Positions 8,975 to 18,408 are shown, counted from the first letter of the stretch. The stretch is 44,036 nt of DNA from Sulfurovum sp. (GCF_015493435.1 NZ_WGDD01000022.1:1-44036); one strand, 5' to 3'. Notes: generated by a model from the sequence alone, not told the origin. Made by a program: numbers and translations.

Positions 8975-9007
8975 ACATCATGAGGCATTGGCTGATGCCC
9001 CAATTCC

Positions 9008-9229
9008 TTACAGTCCATCCAAAGTTTCAATAAGCAGTTCGATCTCGTCTTCATAGGATGTAGCCTGTTTCGCAAGGCGGAGGTAGGCTTTAAGCAGTTT
9101 GTCCGGTTTGTTGTCTGTATGCAGATTCACCCCGGCTTCTGTAAGATCTTTATTGATAAAATCTGCAAAATCATCCTCGAGTTTGATTTCATACCGGTTG
9201 CCGCAGACAGTCACTCCAACATTCTTCAT
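9008..9229 (-). CDS. Small hypothetical protein
   Basis: A 73-residue acidic protein that I do not recognise with confidence. The N terminus VGVTVCGNRYEI loosely recalls ZapA-type cell-division proteins, but it is shorter and lacks an obvious long coiled coil. The C-terminal half is predicted helical (YLRLAKQATSYEDEIELLIETL). It follows the coiled-coil gene at 9324 on the same strand with a 94-base gap that contains a nested inverted repeat. Codon use is like its neighbours, so it is probably a real gene. A ZapA/ZapB-like pair is only a suggestion. Confidence 0.55.
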   Translation of the reverse strand: MKNVGVTVCGNRYEIKLEDDFADFINKDLTEAGVNLHTDNKPDKLLKAYLRLAKQATSYEDEIELLIETLDGL

Positions 9230-9261
9230 ATTTGATCCCTTGTGTTAGCTTTACAAATGAC

Positions 9262-9315
9262 GAATCGGAAATACAGGAGTGGAACTTATGATTCCTGACC
9301 CTTCATTACCGATTC
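9262..9315. repeat. Nested inverted repeat between two small genes
   Basis: Outer arms GAATCGG (9262-9268) and CCGATTC (9309-9315) enclose inner arms CAGGA and TCCTG. It lies just past the stop of the coiled-coil gene at 9324 (minus strand) and before the 73-residue gene. It may be a terminator or processing structure; no T-run is obvious. Confidence 0.35.
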
Positions 9316-9323
9316 AAAAAACT

Positions 9324-9542
9324 TTAAGACAGCAGTGCCTCGACCTGTGCAATGATCTTTTCGATCTCCGCATCTTTTTCTTCCAGTTCTCTTCTAAGCT
9401 GTGCGATCTGTGCCTCTTTTTCATTTTGCGAACCGGATACACTTGCCAACTCTGTTTTCAACTGTTCATTTTCACTTTTCAGCGCTTCATGATCTGCTTT
9501 CCATTGGGTGATCTTTTCCTGTAGTCTATGTAATGCGCTCAT
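9324..9542 (-). CDS. Small coiled-coil protein (ZapB-like in form)
   Basis: 72 residues from the ATG at 9542, which has GGAG 7 bases upstream. Almost the whole chain (HRLQEKITQWKADHEAL...REELEEKD-like heptads) is a charged amphipathic coiled coil with no membrane segment. Size and style match ZapB-type cell-division factors, but coiled coils give weak homology signals and the assignment is tentative. It has its own extended -10 (TGCTATTAT) about 31 bases upstream. It is divergent from the uvrB transcription unit and upstream of the 73-residue gene. Confidence 0.6.
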   Translation of the reverse strand: MSALHRLQEKITQWKADHEALKSENEQLKTELASVSGSQNEKEAQIAQLRRELEEKDAEIEKIIAQVEALLS

Positions 9543-9608
9543 ACTTTTTCTCCATGAATATTTTGTTGTGTTATAATAGCAAAAAGAGTTGAAATTAAGC
9601 ATCTATGC

Positions 9609-9614
9609 TATAAT
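9609..9614 (+). promoter_or_regulatory. Extended -10 box upstream of uvrB
   Basis: TGCTATAAT, a perfect extended -10. Transcription from here would give uvrB a leader of nearly 190 bases that contains a 28-codon open frame (9638-9724) and a hairpin (9752-9770). Confidence 0.5.
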
Positions 9615-9751
9615 TTAAAAAAGAGGCGAAGAGTTCTATGCCCAGTCAACATCAAATATTATCTTCTCTGCTTCAAGAGAAACTTGACAGCCTTATGATC
9701 AGTTTATTGTTTAGTTCGATATAATCACTCCAAAAGAATACTATGGCAGCC

Positions 9752-9770
9752 GTAGGGTACAACACCCTAC
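9752..9770. repeat. Short palindrome, GTAGGGT family
   Basis: GTAGGGT-acaac-ACCCTAC, perfect 7-base arms, in the uvrB leader. It resembles the flanks of the longer GTAGGGTGTTGTC palindromes at 11829, 14567 and 30502. Confidence 0.55.
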
Positions 9771-9808
9771 CTCATAAATGATAGAGATAATACTAATAAA
9801 GGATGAAA

Positions 9809-11782
9809 ATGCCAGACTTTACTGTGAACAGTCCCTACAAACCTGCCGGTGATCAGCCGACTGCCATTGAGACACTTTCAACTTCTATTGAAGCAGGGAA
9901 CAAGTATCAGACACTGCTGGGAGTGACAGGTTCAGGGAAAACCTATACCATGGCAAAAGTCATAGAAAAGACAAAAAAGCCTACGCTTATTATGACACAC
10001 AACAAGACGCTGGCAGCGCAGCTCTACTCCGAGTTTAAAAGTTTTTTTCCCAACAATCATGTAGAATATTTCATCTCATACTACGACTACTACCAGCCCG
10101 AAGCCTACCTTCCGAGACAGGATCTTTTTATAGAGAAGGATTCTTCCGTCAACGAGGAACTCGAGAGGCTTCGGTTAAGTACCACCGCTTCACTGCTGAG
10201 CCATGATGATGTCATAGTCATCGCTTCGGTCTCTGCCAATTACGGGCTTGGTTCACCGGAAGACTACAAAACCATTGTACAGAAACTGACTGTGGGTGAA
10301 GAATACAACCAGAAAGAACTGCTGCTTAAATTTGTCGATATGGGATACAAGCGCAATGATGAATTCTTCGATATCGGCAATTTTCGTGTCAGTGGCGAAG
10401 TTGTGGACATTTATCCTGCCTACTCGGACGAATTTGCCATACGCATCGAGTTTTTCGGAGATGAGGTGGAAGCAATCTACGAATTTAACTCCCTGACAGG
10501 GGAGAAGAACAAGGACCTCAAAGAAGTCACCGTCTACTCTGCCAACCAGTTTATCGTCTCCAAAGAGAAACTGGCACGTGCCGTCAATACCATAGAAGAA
10601 GAACTCGGAGAACGGCTTGCCTACTTTCAGAGGGAAGACCGGATGATAGAATACAACCGGCTTAAACAGCGTACCGAGTTTGATCTTGAAATGATAGAAG
10701 CCACAGGAATGTGCAAGGGAATAGAGAATTATTCACGTCACCTGACAGGCAAAAAACCCGGTGAAACTCCCTACTCCATGATGGACTATTTTGAAGCTAT
10801 GCATGATGACTACCTGGTGATCGTCGATGAATCACATGTTTCTCTCTCTCAGTTTCGGGGTATGTATGCCGGTGACAGAAGCCGGAAAGAAGTACTGGTA
10901 GACCATGGGTTCAGACTTCCCTCGGCACTTGACAACCGTCCTTTGATGTTTGACGAATACATTAACAAGGCACCCCACTTTCTTTTTGTCTCCGCCACAC
11001 CGAACGCATTGGAGCTGGAACTCTCTTCTGTCGTGGCAGAACAGGTTGTACGACCTACCGGACTGCTTGACCCACTGATAGAAGTGGTAGATTCCACCTA
11101 TCAGGTGGAAGACCTTCATGACCGAATGAAACCGGTGATAGAACGGGGCGAACGGGTGCTTGTCACTGTGTTGACAAAAAAAATGGCAGAAGAGTTGACA
11201 CATTACTACAATGACCTTGGCTTGAGAGTACGTTATATGCACTCCGACCTTGACGCCATAGAGCGAAACCAGGTCATCCGTTCTTTGCGTTTGGGAGAAT
11301 TTGATATTCTTGTCGGTATCAACCTGCTGCGTGAAGGACTTGACCTGCCCGAAGTCAGTCTCGTTGCCATACTCGATGCAGACAAGGAAGGATTTCTGCG
11401 TTCAAAAACATCGCTTATCCAAACCGCAGGGCGCGCAGCAAGAAATACCAACGGACACGTGCTCATGTATGCCAGAAAAATAACCGATTCCATGAAAGCA
11501 ACCATTGAAGTCACACAAAAACGGCGTGAAAAGCAGATCGCTTACAACAAAGAACACGGTATTACACCCAAAACCACGATCCGTGAACTCGATACCAATC
11601 TCAAAGTCGAAGATGCAGGTGAACTCTACAACAAACGCAGCAAACTGGACAAAATGCCCAAAGCCGAACGACAACAGCTTGTCAAGGAACTTAAAGCGAA
11701 GATGCTTGCAGCGGCAAAGAACCTGGAGTTTGAAGAGGCAGCACGACTGCGCGATGAGATAGCAAAGGTCAAAAAACTGTAA
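9809..11782 (+). CDS. uvrB: Excinuclease ABC subunit B
   Basis: The DNA-damage verification helicase of nucleotide excision repair, acting with UvrA and UvrC in the cytoplasm. 657 residues, the usual length. It shows N-terminal [15 protein letters not shown], Walker [11 protein letters not shown], the beta-hairpin region [12 protein letters not shown], the DESH Walker B (VIVDESHVS), SATPNALE, the C-terminal helicase motif QTAGRAARN, and the UVR domain [13 protein letters not shown] at the C terminus. An ATG two codons upstream (9803) abuts the AAGG, so the ATG at 9809 with 6-base spacing is preferred. It is a stand-alone gene followed by a palindrome. Confidence 0.97.
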   Translation: MPDFTVNSPYKPAGDQPTAIETLSTSIEAGNKYQTLLGVTGSGKTYTMAKVIEKTKKPTLIMTHNKTLAAQLYSEFKSFFPNNHVEYFISYYDYYQPEAYLPRQDLFIEKDSSVNEELERLRLSTTASLLSHDDVIVIASVSANYGLGSPEDYKTIVQKLTVGEEYNQKELLLKFVDMGYKRNDEFFDIGNFRVSGEVVDIYPAYSDEFAIRIEFFGDEVEAIYEFNSLTGEKNKDLKEVTVYSANQFIVSKEKLARAVNTIEEELGERLAYFQREDRMIEYNRLKQRTEFDLEMIEATGMCKGIENYSRHLTGKKPGETPYSMMDYFEAMHDDYLVIVDESHVSLSQFRGMYAGDRSRKEVLVDHGFRLPSALDNRPLMFDEYINKAPHFLFVSATPNALELELSSVVAEQVVRPTGLLDPLIEVVDSTYQVEDLHDRMKPVIERGERVLVTVLTKKMAEELTHYYNDLGLRVRYMHSDLDAIERNQVIRSLRLGEFDILVGINLLREGLDLPEVSLVAILDADKEGFLRSKTSLIQTAGRAARNTNGHVLMYARKITDSMKATIEVTQKRREKQIAYNKEHGITPKTTIRELDTNLKVEDAGELYNKRSKLDKMPKAERQQLVKELKAKMLAAAKNLEFEEAARLRDEIAKVKKL

Positions 11783-11828
11783 TTTTACGGGATACGATAA
11801 AAACCATACACACAAAATTCATATTCAT

Positions 11829-11854
11829 GGTGTTGTCGCGGGACAATACCCTAC
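11829..11854. repeat. Imperfect GGTGTTGTC palindrome
   Basis: GGTGTTGTC-gcg-GGACAATACC followed by CTAC, in the gap between uvrB and ppk. A member of the dispersed palindrome family with one mismatch in the arms. Confidence 0.55.
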
Positions 11855-11903
11855 AGGTACCCCCTATAGGATATGATGATTTCCCACCCTGCAAAAAATT
11901 CGC

Positions 11904-11909
11904 TATAAT
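11904..11909 (+). promoter_or_regulatory. -10 box of ppk
   Basis: TATAAT in CGCTATAATACGC, about 34 bases before the ppk ATG. Confidence 0.55.
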
Positions 11910-11942
11910 ACGCAAAAAATATACATTATACAGGCGAATTAC

Positions 11943-14030
11943 ATGGCATTGGACTTAAATTCATCACAACTCTACTTCAACCGTGAACTCTCATGGCTTC
12001 AATTTAACTCCCGCGTACTTGCACAGGCACTCGACGAAAAACTTCCTCCGCTTGAACGTTTAAAATTTTTAGCCATTTACGGAACGAATCTGGATGAATT
12101 CTACATGATCCGTGTTGCGGGGCTCAAAGCCCTGTTCAAAGCACGCATTCAGGAAAGCGGTGCCGATAAACTGACGCCGACAGAACAGCTCGATGCCATA
12201 CGGAATTATCTGCACAAAGAACAGGAAGTGCTGGAGAACTGTTACACATCCATCATTTCCGAGCTGCATACACACGGTGTGCATGTCAAAAACTTCGATG
12301 CTTTGCACAAAGATGAAAAAATACAGATAGAAGAAGTCTTTTTTAATGAAATCTTTCCTGTCATCATTCCCATTGCCGTAGATACGACACATCCTTTCCC
12401 CCATCTGAACAACCTGAGTTTCGGTCTGGCAATGACACTCGAGGATGATTCAAAAAACATTAAGCACGGGCTGATCCGAATTCCCCGTATTCTTCCGAGA
12501 TTTATCCAGCTTGAACAAACTTTTGTGCCTGTAGAAAGTGTTGTGCAGCATTTCTCTTCCGAACTTTTCCCCGGCTTTACCCAACTTGCTTCTGCCTCTT
12601 TCAGGGTGACAAGAAATGCCGACATCGAGATAGAAGAAGAAGAGGCAGACGATTTTCTTGAAATCCTTCAGGAGGGTCTGCGTTCCCGTAACAAAGGTTC
12701 TCTTATACGCCTTGAACTGATGGAAGGCGCAGACAAAGGTTTGCTGAATTTCCTGCTTTCACATCTCAACCTCGATGAGGATGATATCTATTCGTACAAA
12801 AGTGTCCCGTTGAATCTGGGAACTCTATGGCAGATCGTCGGAGACAAAGCACTTTCCCATCTGGTACTTCCGACCTTCACCCCCAAGACACTGCCGCCGC
12901 TTGACAGCGAAAACATTTTCGAAGCCATCGAAAAACAGGACATACTGCTCTACCATCCTTTTGACAGCTTTGAACCTGTCATACAGTTTATCAAGATGGC
13001 TGCTGCCGATCCAGAGACACTTGCCATCCGTATGACACTTTACCGTGCAGGACAGAAATCTCCCATTGTCAAAGCCCTGATCGATGCAGCCCGGGACGGG
13101 AAACAGGTAACCGTACTGGTAGAACTCAAAGCCCGTTTCGACGAAGAGAACAACCTGCGTTGGGCCAAAGCACTTGAAGATGCCGGTGCACATGTTGTAT
13201 ACGGGATCCCTGGACTGAAAGTTCACGCAAAAATCGCCCAGATCATTAAACGCAAAGGAAAAAAGCTTCAAAGCTATGTTCATCTTGCAACAGGAAACTA
13301 TAACCCGACCACCGCAAAAATCTATACCGATATTTCCTACTTCACTTCCAAAGAGGCATTTGGAAATGATGCCACACACTTTTTCCATTTTCTGACAGGT
13401 TTTTCGACCTATACCAAACTGGACACACTTTTTATGGCACCGGTACAGATCAAACCCAAACTGATCAAGCTGATAGAAAAAGAAGGCAGGGAAGGCAGGA
13501 ACGGACATATTATTCTCAAAGCCAATTCACTGGTCGATACCGATATTATCAAGTCACTTTACAAAGCTTCACAGGCGGGATGCAAGATCGATCTTATTAT
13601 TCGCGGTATCTGCTGTCTCAAACCGGGTATCAAAGGTGTTTCCGACAATATTGCCGTTTCTTCGATCATCGGAAAATATCTGGAACACCCGAGAATTTAC
13701 TATTTTAAGAACCACAAAGTGAACTGTTTTATTTCCAGTGCGGACCTCATGCCCAGAAACCTGATCCGCCGTATTGAACTCATGACACCTGTTTTGGAAG
13801 AAAAGCTGGCACAAAAGATCGTGCAGATCCTGATGCTCCAGCTTGCAGACAATCAGCTTAGATGGGAACTCCGGGAAGACGGAAACTATATCAAGGTGCC
13901 GCTTCTGGGAAAAGCGGTCAATAACCATGAGGTACTTGAACAGTATGTCAACAAAATTTACGACAAAACAAAAAAAGAGACGCCGGACTATGTCAGCCGG
14001 CTTGCCAGCAAAATACTCAAAGAAAGCTGA
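11943..14030 (+). CDS. ppk: Polyphosphate kinase 1
   Basis: Polymerises ATP gamma-phosphate into inorganic polyphosphate and can run in reverse. 695 residues, standard for PPK1. The N-terminal domain starts YFNRELSWLQFN, then the head domain. The catalytic core has the autophosphorylated His in LKVHAKIAQI, with YVHLATGNYNPTTAKIYTD downstream, and the second catalytic region ICCLKPGIKGVS. RMTLYRAGQKSPIVKALIDAA is another conserved block. It has its own promoter and is followed after 15 bases by the gamma-carbonic-anhydrase-like gene, so the two may be cotranscribed. Confidence 0.96.
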   Translation: MALDLNSSQLYFNRELSWLQFNSRVLAQALDEKLPPLERLKFLAIYGTNLDEFYMIRVAGLKALFKARIQESGADKLTPTEQLDAIRNYLHKEQEVLENCYTSIISELHTHGVHVKNFDALHKDEKIQIEEVFFNEIFPVIIPIAVDTTHPFPHLNNLSFGLAMTLEDDSKNIKHGLIRIPRILPRFIQLEQTFVPVESVVQHFSSELFPGFTQLASASFRVTRNADIEIEEEEADDFLEILQEGLRSRNKGSLIRLELMEGADKGLLNFLLSHLNLDEDDIYSYKSVPLNLGTLWQIVGDKALSHLVLPTFTPKTLPPLDSENIFEAIEKQDILLYHPFDSFEPVIQFIKMAAADPETLAIRMTLYRAGQKSPIVKALIDAARDGKQVTVLVELKARFDEENNLRWAKALEDAGAHVVYGIPGLKVHAKIAQIIKRKGKKLQSYVHLATGNYNPTTAKIYTDISYFTSKEAFGNDATHFFHFLTGFSTYTKLDTLFMAPVQIKPKLIKLIEKEGREGRNGHIILKANSLVDTDIIKSLYKASQAGCKIDLIIRGICCLKPGIKGVSDNIAVSSIIGKYLEHPRIYYFKNHKVNCFISSADLMPRNLIRRIELMTPVLEEKLAQKIVQILMLQLADNQLRWELREDGNYIKVPLLGKAVNNHEVLEQYVNKIYDKTKKETPDYVSRLASKILKES

Positions 14031-14045
14031 GACAAAGGAAACGAT

Positions 14046-14570
14046 ATGTTATTGAAATTTAAAGAATGGACACCGAAAATCGGTAAAAATGCATGGATCG
14101 CCGAAGGGGCATCGGTCATAGGAAGAACCACTATGGGAGAAGATTCTGCGGTATGGTTCGGCTGTGTTATCAGAGGAGATGTACACTTTATCACCATTGG
14201 TGACAGAACCAATATTCAGGACCTCAGCATGATCCATGTCACACACTATAAAAAAGAAGACATGTCAGACGGGCATCCCACTGTCATCGGCAATGATGTC
14301 ACGGTCGGCCACAGGGTGATGCTGCACGGCTGTACTATTGAAGATGCCTGCCTCATCGGTATGAGCGCAACCATTCTCGACGGAGCCGTCATCGGGAAAG
14401 AATCTATTGTAGGTGCCGGAAGTCTTGTCACCAAAAACAAAAAATTCCCTCCGCGTTCGCTTATCATGGGAAGCCCTGCCAAAGCAGTCAGAGCACTTAC
14501 AGACGAAGAGGTGGCAGAACTTTATGCCTCGGCCAAACGATACGTAGCATTTAAAAATGAATATATGTAG
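14046..14570 (+). CDS. Gamma-carbonic anhydrase-like hexapeptide-repeat protein
   Basis: 174 residues folding as a left-handed beta helix (repeats such as IGDRTNIQD, VIGNDVTVG, CTIEDACLIG, VIGKESIVG). His residues in MIHVTHY and VTVGHRVMLHG fit the three-His zinc site of the YrdA/PaaY/Cam family. Some family members hydrate CO2, others act on CoA thioesters or have no known activity, so the substrate is open. The stop codon TAG overlaps the left arm of the palindrome at 14570. It follows ppk closely. Confidence 0.85.
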   Translation: MLLKFKEWTPKIGKNAWIAEGASVIGRTTMGEDSAVWFGCVIRGDVHFITIGDRTNIQDLSMIHVTHYKKEDMSDGHPTVIGNDVTVGHRVMLHGCTIEDACLIGMSATILDGAVIGKESIVGAGSLVTKNKKFPPRSLIMGSPAKAVRALTDEEVAELYASAKRYVAFKNEYM

Positions 14571-14593
14571 GGTGTTGTCCCCCGACAACACCC
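14567..14593. repeat. Perfect GGGTGTTGTC palindrome
   Basis: GGGTGTTGTC (14570-14579), loop CCCC, GACAACACCC (14584-14593): a perfect 10-base stem preceded by GTA. Best copy of the dispersed family. It has no T-run, so it is not a classical terminator. Confidence 0.65.
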
Positions 14594-14633
14594 ATATCAT
14601 GTATGCACAAAAATTTCAATAAGAAAGGTTAGG

Positions 14634-15290
14634 ATGACACAAATTATCACCAAAAGCTTTAAAGATATTTTTTCAGGGGACGTCCTGTTATTTACGGTAA
14701 AGGTTACCCTCCTCTCTGCTGTAATCACCGCTGTTGTCGCATGGCTCTTCGGCGGAATACTCAGCAGTTTCATTAAAAATTACCTGAGCTGGATACCCTG
14801 GGAGTGGCTCCAGACAACCGGTGCCTCGGTAGCAACTATTGCGGTCGCCTACATGCTCTTCATCATCACTATCGCCATTGTTACTTCACTCATGGTCGAA
14901 CCGCTGCTGATAAAACTGGCTGCAAAGCACTACCCCGGCAAACCCGTGGTAGGCAGCCCCAGCATCACCAAGTCCCTTCTGCTCAGCCTTAAGGCAGGGG
15001 CAATCTTTCTTCTCATTTTTCTTTTTACTTTTCCAGTTATGTTCATTCCTCTTGTCGGTGCGGTCTGGATGCTCTGGCTTTGGTCGATACTCATCAAGGA
15101 ACCTACACTTTACGATGTCGGTTCATTGTTTATTGCTGACAAAACAGTCATGAAACAGAAAAAGAAAAAAACGACAATCCTTGCTATGATCGCTGCGGCA
15201 TTCAACTACATTCCCGTCATCAATATCTTTGCAGCTGTTTTTGGGCAGATACTTTTTTTGCATCATGTACTGGGCGAAGAAGAGAAATAG
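14634..15290 (+). CDS. EI24 / CysZ-like integral membrane protein
   Basis: 218 residues with four strong hydrophobic stretches and the EI24-domain pattern (MVEPLLIKLAAKHYPG, then KSLLLSLKAGAIFLL..., C-terminal FNYIPVINIFAAVFGQILFLHH). In gamma-proteobacteria the related CysZ is a sulfate permease; in Campylobacterota the role of these proteins is not established. No cysteine-synthesis gene is next to it. The gene is followed by a hairpin with a T-run at 15290. Confidence 0.75.
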   Translation: MTQIITKSFKDIFSGDVLLFTVKVTLLSAVITAVVAWLFGGILSSFIKNYLSWIPWEWLQTTGASVATIAVAYMLFIITIAIVTSLMVEPLLIKLAAKHYPGKPVVGSPSITKSLLLSLKAGAIFLLIFLFTFPVMFIPLVGAVWMLWLWSILIKEPTLYDVGSLFIADKTVMKQKKKKTTILAMIAAAFNYIPVINIFAAVFGQILFLHHVLGEEEK

Positions 15291-15314
15291 ATACTTTTTT
15301 TAAGTATCGTTTTT
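15290..15314 (+). terminator. Rho-independent terminator
   Basis: GATACTT-ttttt-AAGTATC followed by GTTTTT, beginning at the last base of the EI24-like gene, between convergent genes. Confidence 0.7.
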
Positions 15315-15332
15315 CCGTTTGGTTATCAGGAC

Positions 15333-16139
15333 CTATTGCCTGTTCTTTTCGCTGCATTCCTTCTTTATCCGTCTTGTTTTTTTACTTGATGTAGAGAACC
15401 GCAGCAGATCATCTGTCGTTTTGACATAATCCGGTACGTTTTCAAAACTTCTCTCCAGTACCTTGGAAGCACAAAGTGCATCGCTGTAGGCACGGTGGTG
15501 TGTAGCTGTTTTGATTTCGAGAAAATCTATCAGATAAGCCAGGCCGTAACGTTCGCTTTCAAACGTTCTTTTGGCAAGCTCGATAGTACAGAGTTTGGGA
15601 TTGCCGATACCTCCGAGACCGAAACGCTCGAAAGAAGCTGTCAGAAAACTGTAGTCAAAGCTGGCATTGTGTGCGACAAATACTGCATCGCCCATAAATT
15701 GGCGCAGCTCTGTCAATGCTGCTCTTCTTGTCGGAGCATCAATCAGGTCGGTCGGCTCGATGCCGGTGATCTTCGTAATATATTCCGGAAGAAAAGCACA
15801 TTCGACAAATGTTTCAAACCTGTCAACAATATTTCCCTCTTCAACCATGACCGCCCCGATCTCTATGACCTGGGAGGTACCTGGTTTACTGCCATTCGTC
15901 TCAATATCTATGACACAGTAGCGCTGAGTTGTATACGGGGTAAAAAAAGTATCAAGCCTGTATTTTCCTGCTTCATCCATACTGATCGGATACCCGGAAG
16001 CCTGAAGCAGAAAAAAGATCGTATCACTGTCTTCCAGCAATGTAGTATGCTTTTCCGCTATTGCTTTATACTGCGTTTCATCAAGTATGCCGTCGTGTTT
16101 ACGAAAGGCCGAGGTAAGTTCATCAAAGACTTTTTGCAT
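15333..16139 (-). CDS. DEDDh 3'-5' exonuclease (DNA polymerase III epsilon-like)
   Basis: 268 residues from the ATG at 16139. An N-terminal region of about 85 residues precedes a DnaQ-type exonuclease: YCVIDIETNG (first DxE), FVAHNASFDYSFL, and HHRAYSDALCA (His and last Asp). It probably trims or proofreads DNA or RNA 3' ends; whether it is the replicative epsilon subunit cannot be told. A longer frame reaches 16208, but that would bury more of trpF; the chosen start overlaps trpF by 17 bases. Likely cotranscribed with trpF. Confidence 0.85.
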   Translation of the reverse strand: MQKVFDELTSAFRKHDGILDETQYKAIAEKHTTLLEDSDTIFFLLQASGYPISMDEAGKYRLDTFFTPYTTQRYCVIDIETNGSKPGTSQVIEIGAVMVEEGNIVDRFETFVECAFLPEYITKITGIEPTDLIDAPTRRAALTELRQFMGDAVFVAHNASFDYSFLTASFERFGLGGIGNPKLCTIELAKRTFESERYGLAYLIDFLEIKTATHHRAYSDALCASKVLERSFENVPDYVKTTDDLLRFSTSSKKTRRIKKECSEKNRQ

Positions 16140-16713
16140 TGCGCAGGAACCGCTCCACTTTATGGGGATCTTTTTTTCCCTTGACCGATTCGACACCGGA
16201 ACTGACATCGACCCCGTAGAAACCGAAGGTTTTCACCTCAGCTATATTTTCAGGAGTCAACCCTCCCGCAAGGATGATCCGTGAACAGTCCACACCCTCA
16301 AACCATTCAAGGTTCAGACGCTTTCCGCTGCCGCCGTACCCTTCACAGAATACATCGACAAGACGATAGCGGTCAGCAAATGTTTGCACATCTTCTGCTG
16401 ATCTTGCGCGTACCACGGGAAGTGTTTTGGGCGCAATGGCATCAAGAGATTTTTCATCGACATCAAAATGGATCTGTGCAAGCGAAATATTCGAATATCG
16501 GCACACCGTATCGATAGTTTCAACCCCTTCATTGACAAACAGTCCCACTCTCTCTACAAAAGGAGGAAGCTGATCGATGATACGTTTAGCCTCTTTGGGG
16601 GTAATATAGCGCGGCGACTGGTTGTAAAATACAAACCCGAGTGCATCCGCTCCGCATTCAACTGCATGCAGGGCATCTCTCAAATTGGTGATACCGCAAA
16701 TTTTTACTCGCAT
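16123..16713 (-). CDS. trpF: Phosphoribosylanthranilate isomerase
   Basis: Third step of tryptophan synthesis from anthranilate (N-(5-phosphoribosyl)anthranilate to CdRP), a cytoplasmic beta/alpha barrel. 196 residues. MRVKICGITNLRDALHA with the catalytic Cys at residue 6, GFVFYNQSPRYI, ILAGGLTPENIAEV and GVDVSSGVE with the catalytic Asp and phosphate-binding glycines are all present. It lies away from any other trp gene, between rpe and the exonuclease gene, so it is not in a trp operon here. Confidence 0.95.
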   Translation of the reverse strand: MRVKICGITNLRDALHAVECGADALGFVFYNQSPRYITPKEAKRIIDQLPPFVERVGLFVNEGVETIDTVCRYSNISLAQIHFDVDEKSLDAIAPKTLPVVRARSAEDVQTFADRYRLVDVFCEGYGGSGKRLNLEWFEGVDCSRIILAGGLTPENIAEVKTFGFYGVDVSSGVESVKGKKDPHKVERFLRNAKSL

Positions 16714-16725
16714 TGTTCAACCTCG

Positions 16726-16767
16726 TAGGGTGTGTACTGCCCGCGGGGAATACCCCTGGGCACACCT
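16726..16767. repeat. Long GC-rich imperfect inverted repeat
   Basis: Begins GTAGGGTGT like the other palindromes and ends ACACCTC. Nested arms are GGTGT/ACACC, GCCC/GGGC and GGGG/CCCC around AATA. It lies between rpe and trpF; a diverged member of the family or a terminator-like structure. Confidence 0.45.
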
Positions 16768-16877
16768 CATTGATTATATTTCAGCCTTTCGGCAATATAG
16801 GATACCTATAGTGTTCTTTCTAAAGGGAACCTCTAATAATAAGTAATTCCATACCGTGCATAGTGGTGCACCCTGCA

Positions 16878-17519
16878 TTATTTCAAAGAAGCAATCGCTT
16901 CCGCAACCCCTTCAGGATGTTTGTACACATAGGACCCCGCAACCACAACATCCACACCAGCTGCAGCAAGCTCCCTGACATTGATGTTGTTCACACCGCC
17001 GTCTACTTCAATAAGACAATCCGGGTTTCGCTGTTCTATCAATCTTTTCAGTCTTTGCGCCTTTTCAATCACAGAAGGAATAAACTTCTGTCCGCCAAAA
17101 CCGGGGTTGACACTCATCAACAATACCATATCCAAATCTTCTATCAAAAACTCCAATTCTTCCGGAAGCGTATTGGGATTGAGTGCAATGGAAGGCCTGA
17201 TCCCCAGTGAACGAATCTTCTGGATCATTCTGTGGGGATGTCTCTCTGATTCAAGGTGAAAAGAGATAGACTCCGGTTTCAGAGGAGCAAAAAGATCCAC
17301 GAAAAAGTTATTGTCTTCAACCATTAAATGTACATCGAGCGGTTTGGAAGCCGATTTTGCCACTGCTTCCACAACAACGGGGCCGATTGTCAGGTTGGGA
17401 ACAAAATGCCCGTCCATCACATCGACGTGAACAAGGTCACATCCGCCTTCACAGATCGCTTTGACATCATGTGCGAGATGCCCAAAGTCTGCAGAAAGTA
17501 TACTGGGTGCCACTAACAT
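16878..17519 (-). CDS. rpe: Ribulose-phosphate 3-epimerase
   Basis: Interconverts ribulose-5-phosphate and xylulose-5-phosphate in the pentose phosphate or Calvin pathways. 213 residues from the ATG at 17519 (AGGAG 5 bases upstream). (V)APSILSADFGHL, HVDVMDGHFVPNLTIGP with metal and catalytic Asp, HLMVE, MSVNPGFGGQKFIP and EVDGGVN are all canonical. The in-frame upstream codon at 17537 lies before the ribosome-binding site and is not used. It precedes trpF with a 164-base gap that holds a palindrome. Confidence 0.95.
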   Translation of the reverse strand: MLVAPSILSADFGHLAHDVKAICEGGCDLVHVDVMDGHFVPNLTIGPVVVEAVAKSASKPLDVHLMVEDNNFFVDLFAPLKPESISFHLESERHPHRMIQKIRSLGIRPSIALNPNTLPEELEFLIEDLDMVLLMSVNPGFGGQKFIPSVIEKAQRLKRLIEQRNPDCLIEVDGGVNNINVRELAAAGVDVVVAGSYVYKHPEGVAEAIASLK

Positions 17520-17588
17520 GGATCTCCTTTTGTTCATCCGGAATAAATTGGCGCATTATAGCATAATGCAGGTAATATTCACGTGCGC

Positions 17589-18356
17589 CTACAAAAACGT
17601 TTCATGTGTAATGGTGATCAGTTTGATTCCGCTTTTGCGTATCATATCCGCAATATCAGTTACAATTTTATGCCGCATATCACTGTACAATGCTTCTTTC
17701 TGTGCCTTGACAAAAAACCGCAGTTCAAACAGTATCCCCCTGAGTGTATAGTCGTTCACCCCTGTCAGAATCACTTTTTCATTATCTATATCGGGATGGG
17801 TATGCAGAAAGTCTGACACTTTCTGATCGATCTCGTCGAGAAGGGTTTTGGGAGTATCAAGATCAAAAAGAAATTGTGTATCGACCCTCATTGCATCACG
17901 CGCACTGTAATTGTCGATCATTTTCTGGGTGACCATATTGTTCGGGATCGTCAGTACGGTATCAAAAGTGGTTCGTATCTTGGTTGAACGTATTCCCACA
18001 TTGATGATTACACCTATATCATCCCCTATTTTAATGCGGTCTCCCGTTTTAAACGGTCTGTCCGCAATAATAATAGCCGATCCGAAGAAGTTTGCAATAG
18101 TATCTTTGGCAGCAATAGCGAAGGCCAGACCACCGATACCCAGTCCGGCAAGCACTGTTTTGTACGGTATGTGAAATATTTCTGCAATGATGAACAGTGC
18201 TGCGGTAATCAGAAGTATACGCAAGATACTTCCAAGGAGGGAAATGATGATCTCATCAACATCCGTCGATGTCTTTCTGGCATGGATCTGAAGCCTCGAG
18301 AACATGATAGAGATCAGATTGTAAAGGATCCATGTTATACCGATGACAGTATCCAT
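17589..18356 (-). CDS. MscS-family mechanosensitive ion channel
   Basis: 255 residues. Two or three membrane helices, then the pore-lining helix and MscS beta domain: VLAGLGIGGLAFAIAAKDTIANFFGS, IIIADRPFKTGDRIKIGD and TIPNNMVTQKMIDNYS. The channel opens under membrane tension to release solutes during osmotic downshock. The open frame extends to 18485, but a perfect TATAAT at 18408-18403 would lie inside that extension, so the ATG at 18356 is taken as the start. Divergent from rpmB. Confidence 0.87.
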   Translation of the reverse strand: MDTVIGITWILYNLISIMFSRLQIHARKTSTDVDEIIISLLGSILRILLITAALFIIAEIFHIPYKTVLAGLGIGGLAFAIAAKDTIANFFGSAIIIADRPFKTGDRIKIGDDIGVIINVGIRSTKIRTTFDTVLTIPNNMVTQKMIDNYSARDAMRVDTQFLFDLDTPKTLLDEIDQKVSDFLHTHPDIDNEKVILTGVNDYTLRGILFELRFFVKAQKEALYSDMRHKIVTDIADMIRKSGIKLITITHETFL

Positions 18357-18402
18357 AGGCTTTTCTTCTGCACAGTTCCACCTTCCGTATTTACGTTCTT
18401 TT

Positions 18403-18408
18403 ATTATA
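18403..18408 (-). promoter_or_regulatory. -10 box of the MscS gene
   Basis: TATAAT on the minus strand, 47 bases upstream of the chosen start; it decides against the longer reading frame. Confidence 0.5.

Noticed and set aside
12825-13508. 227-codon open frame on the minus strand
   Set aside because: Antisense to ppk catalytic core; ppk reading is certain.
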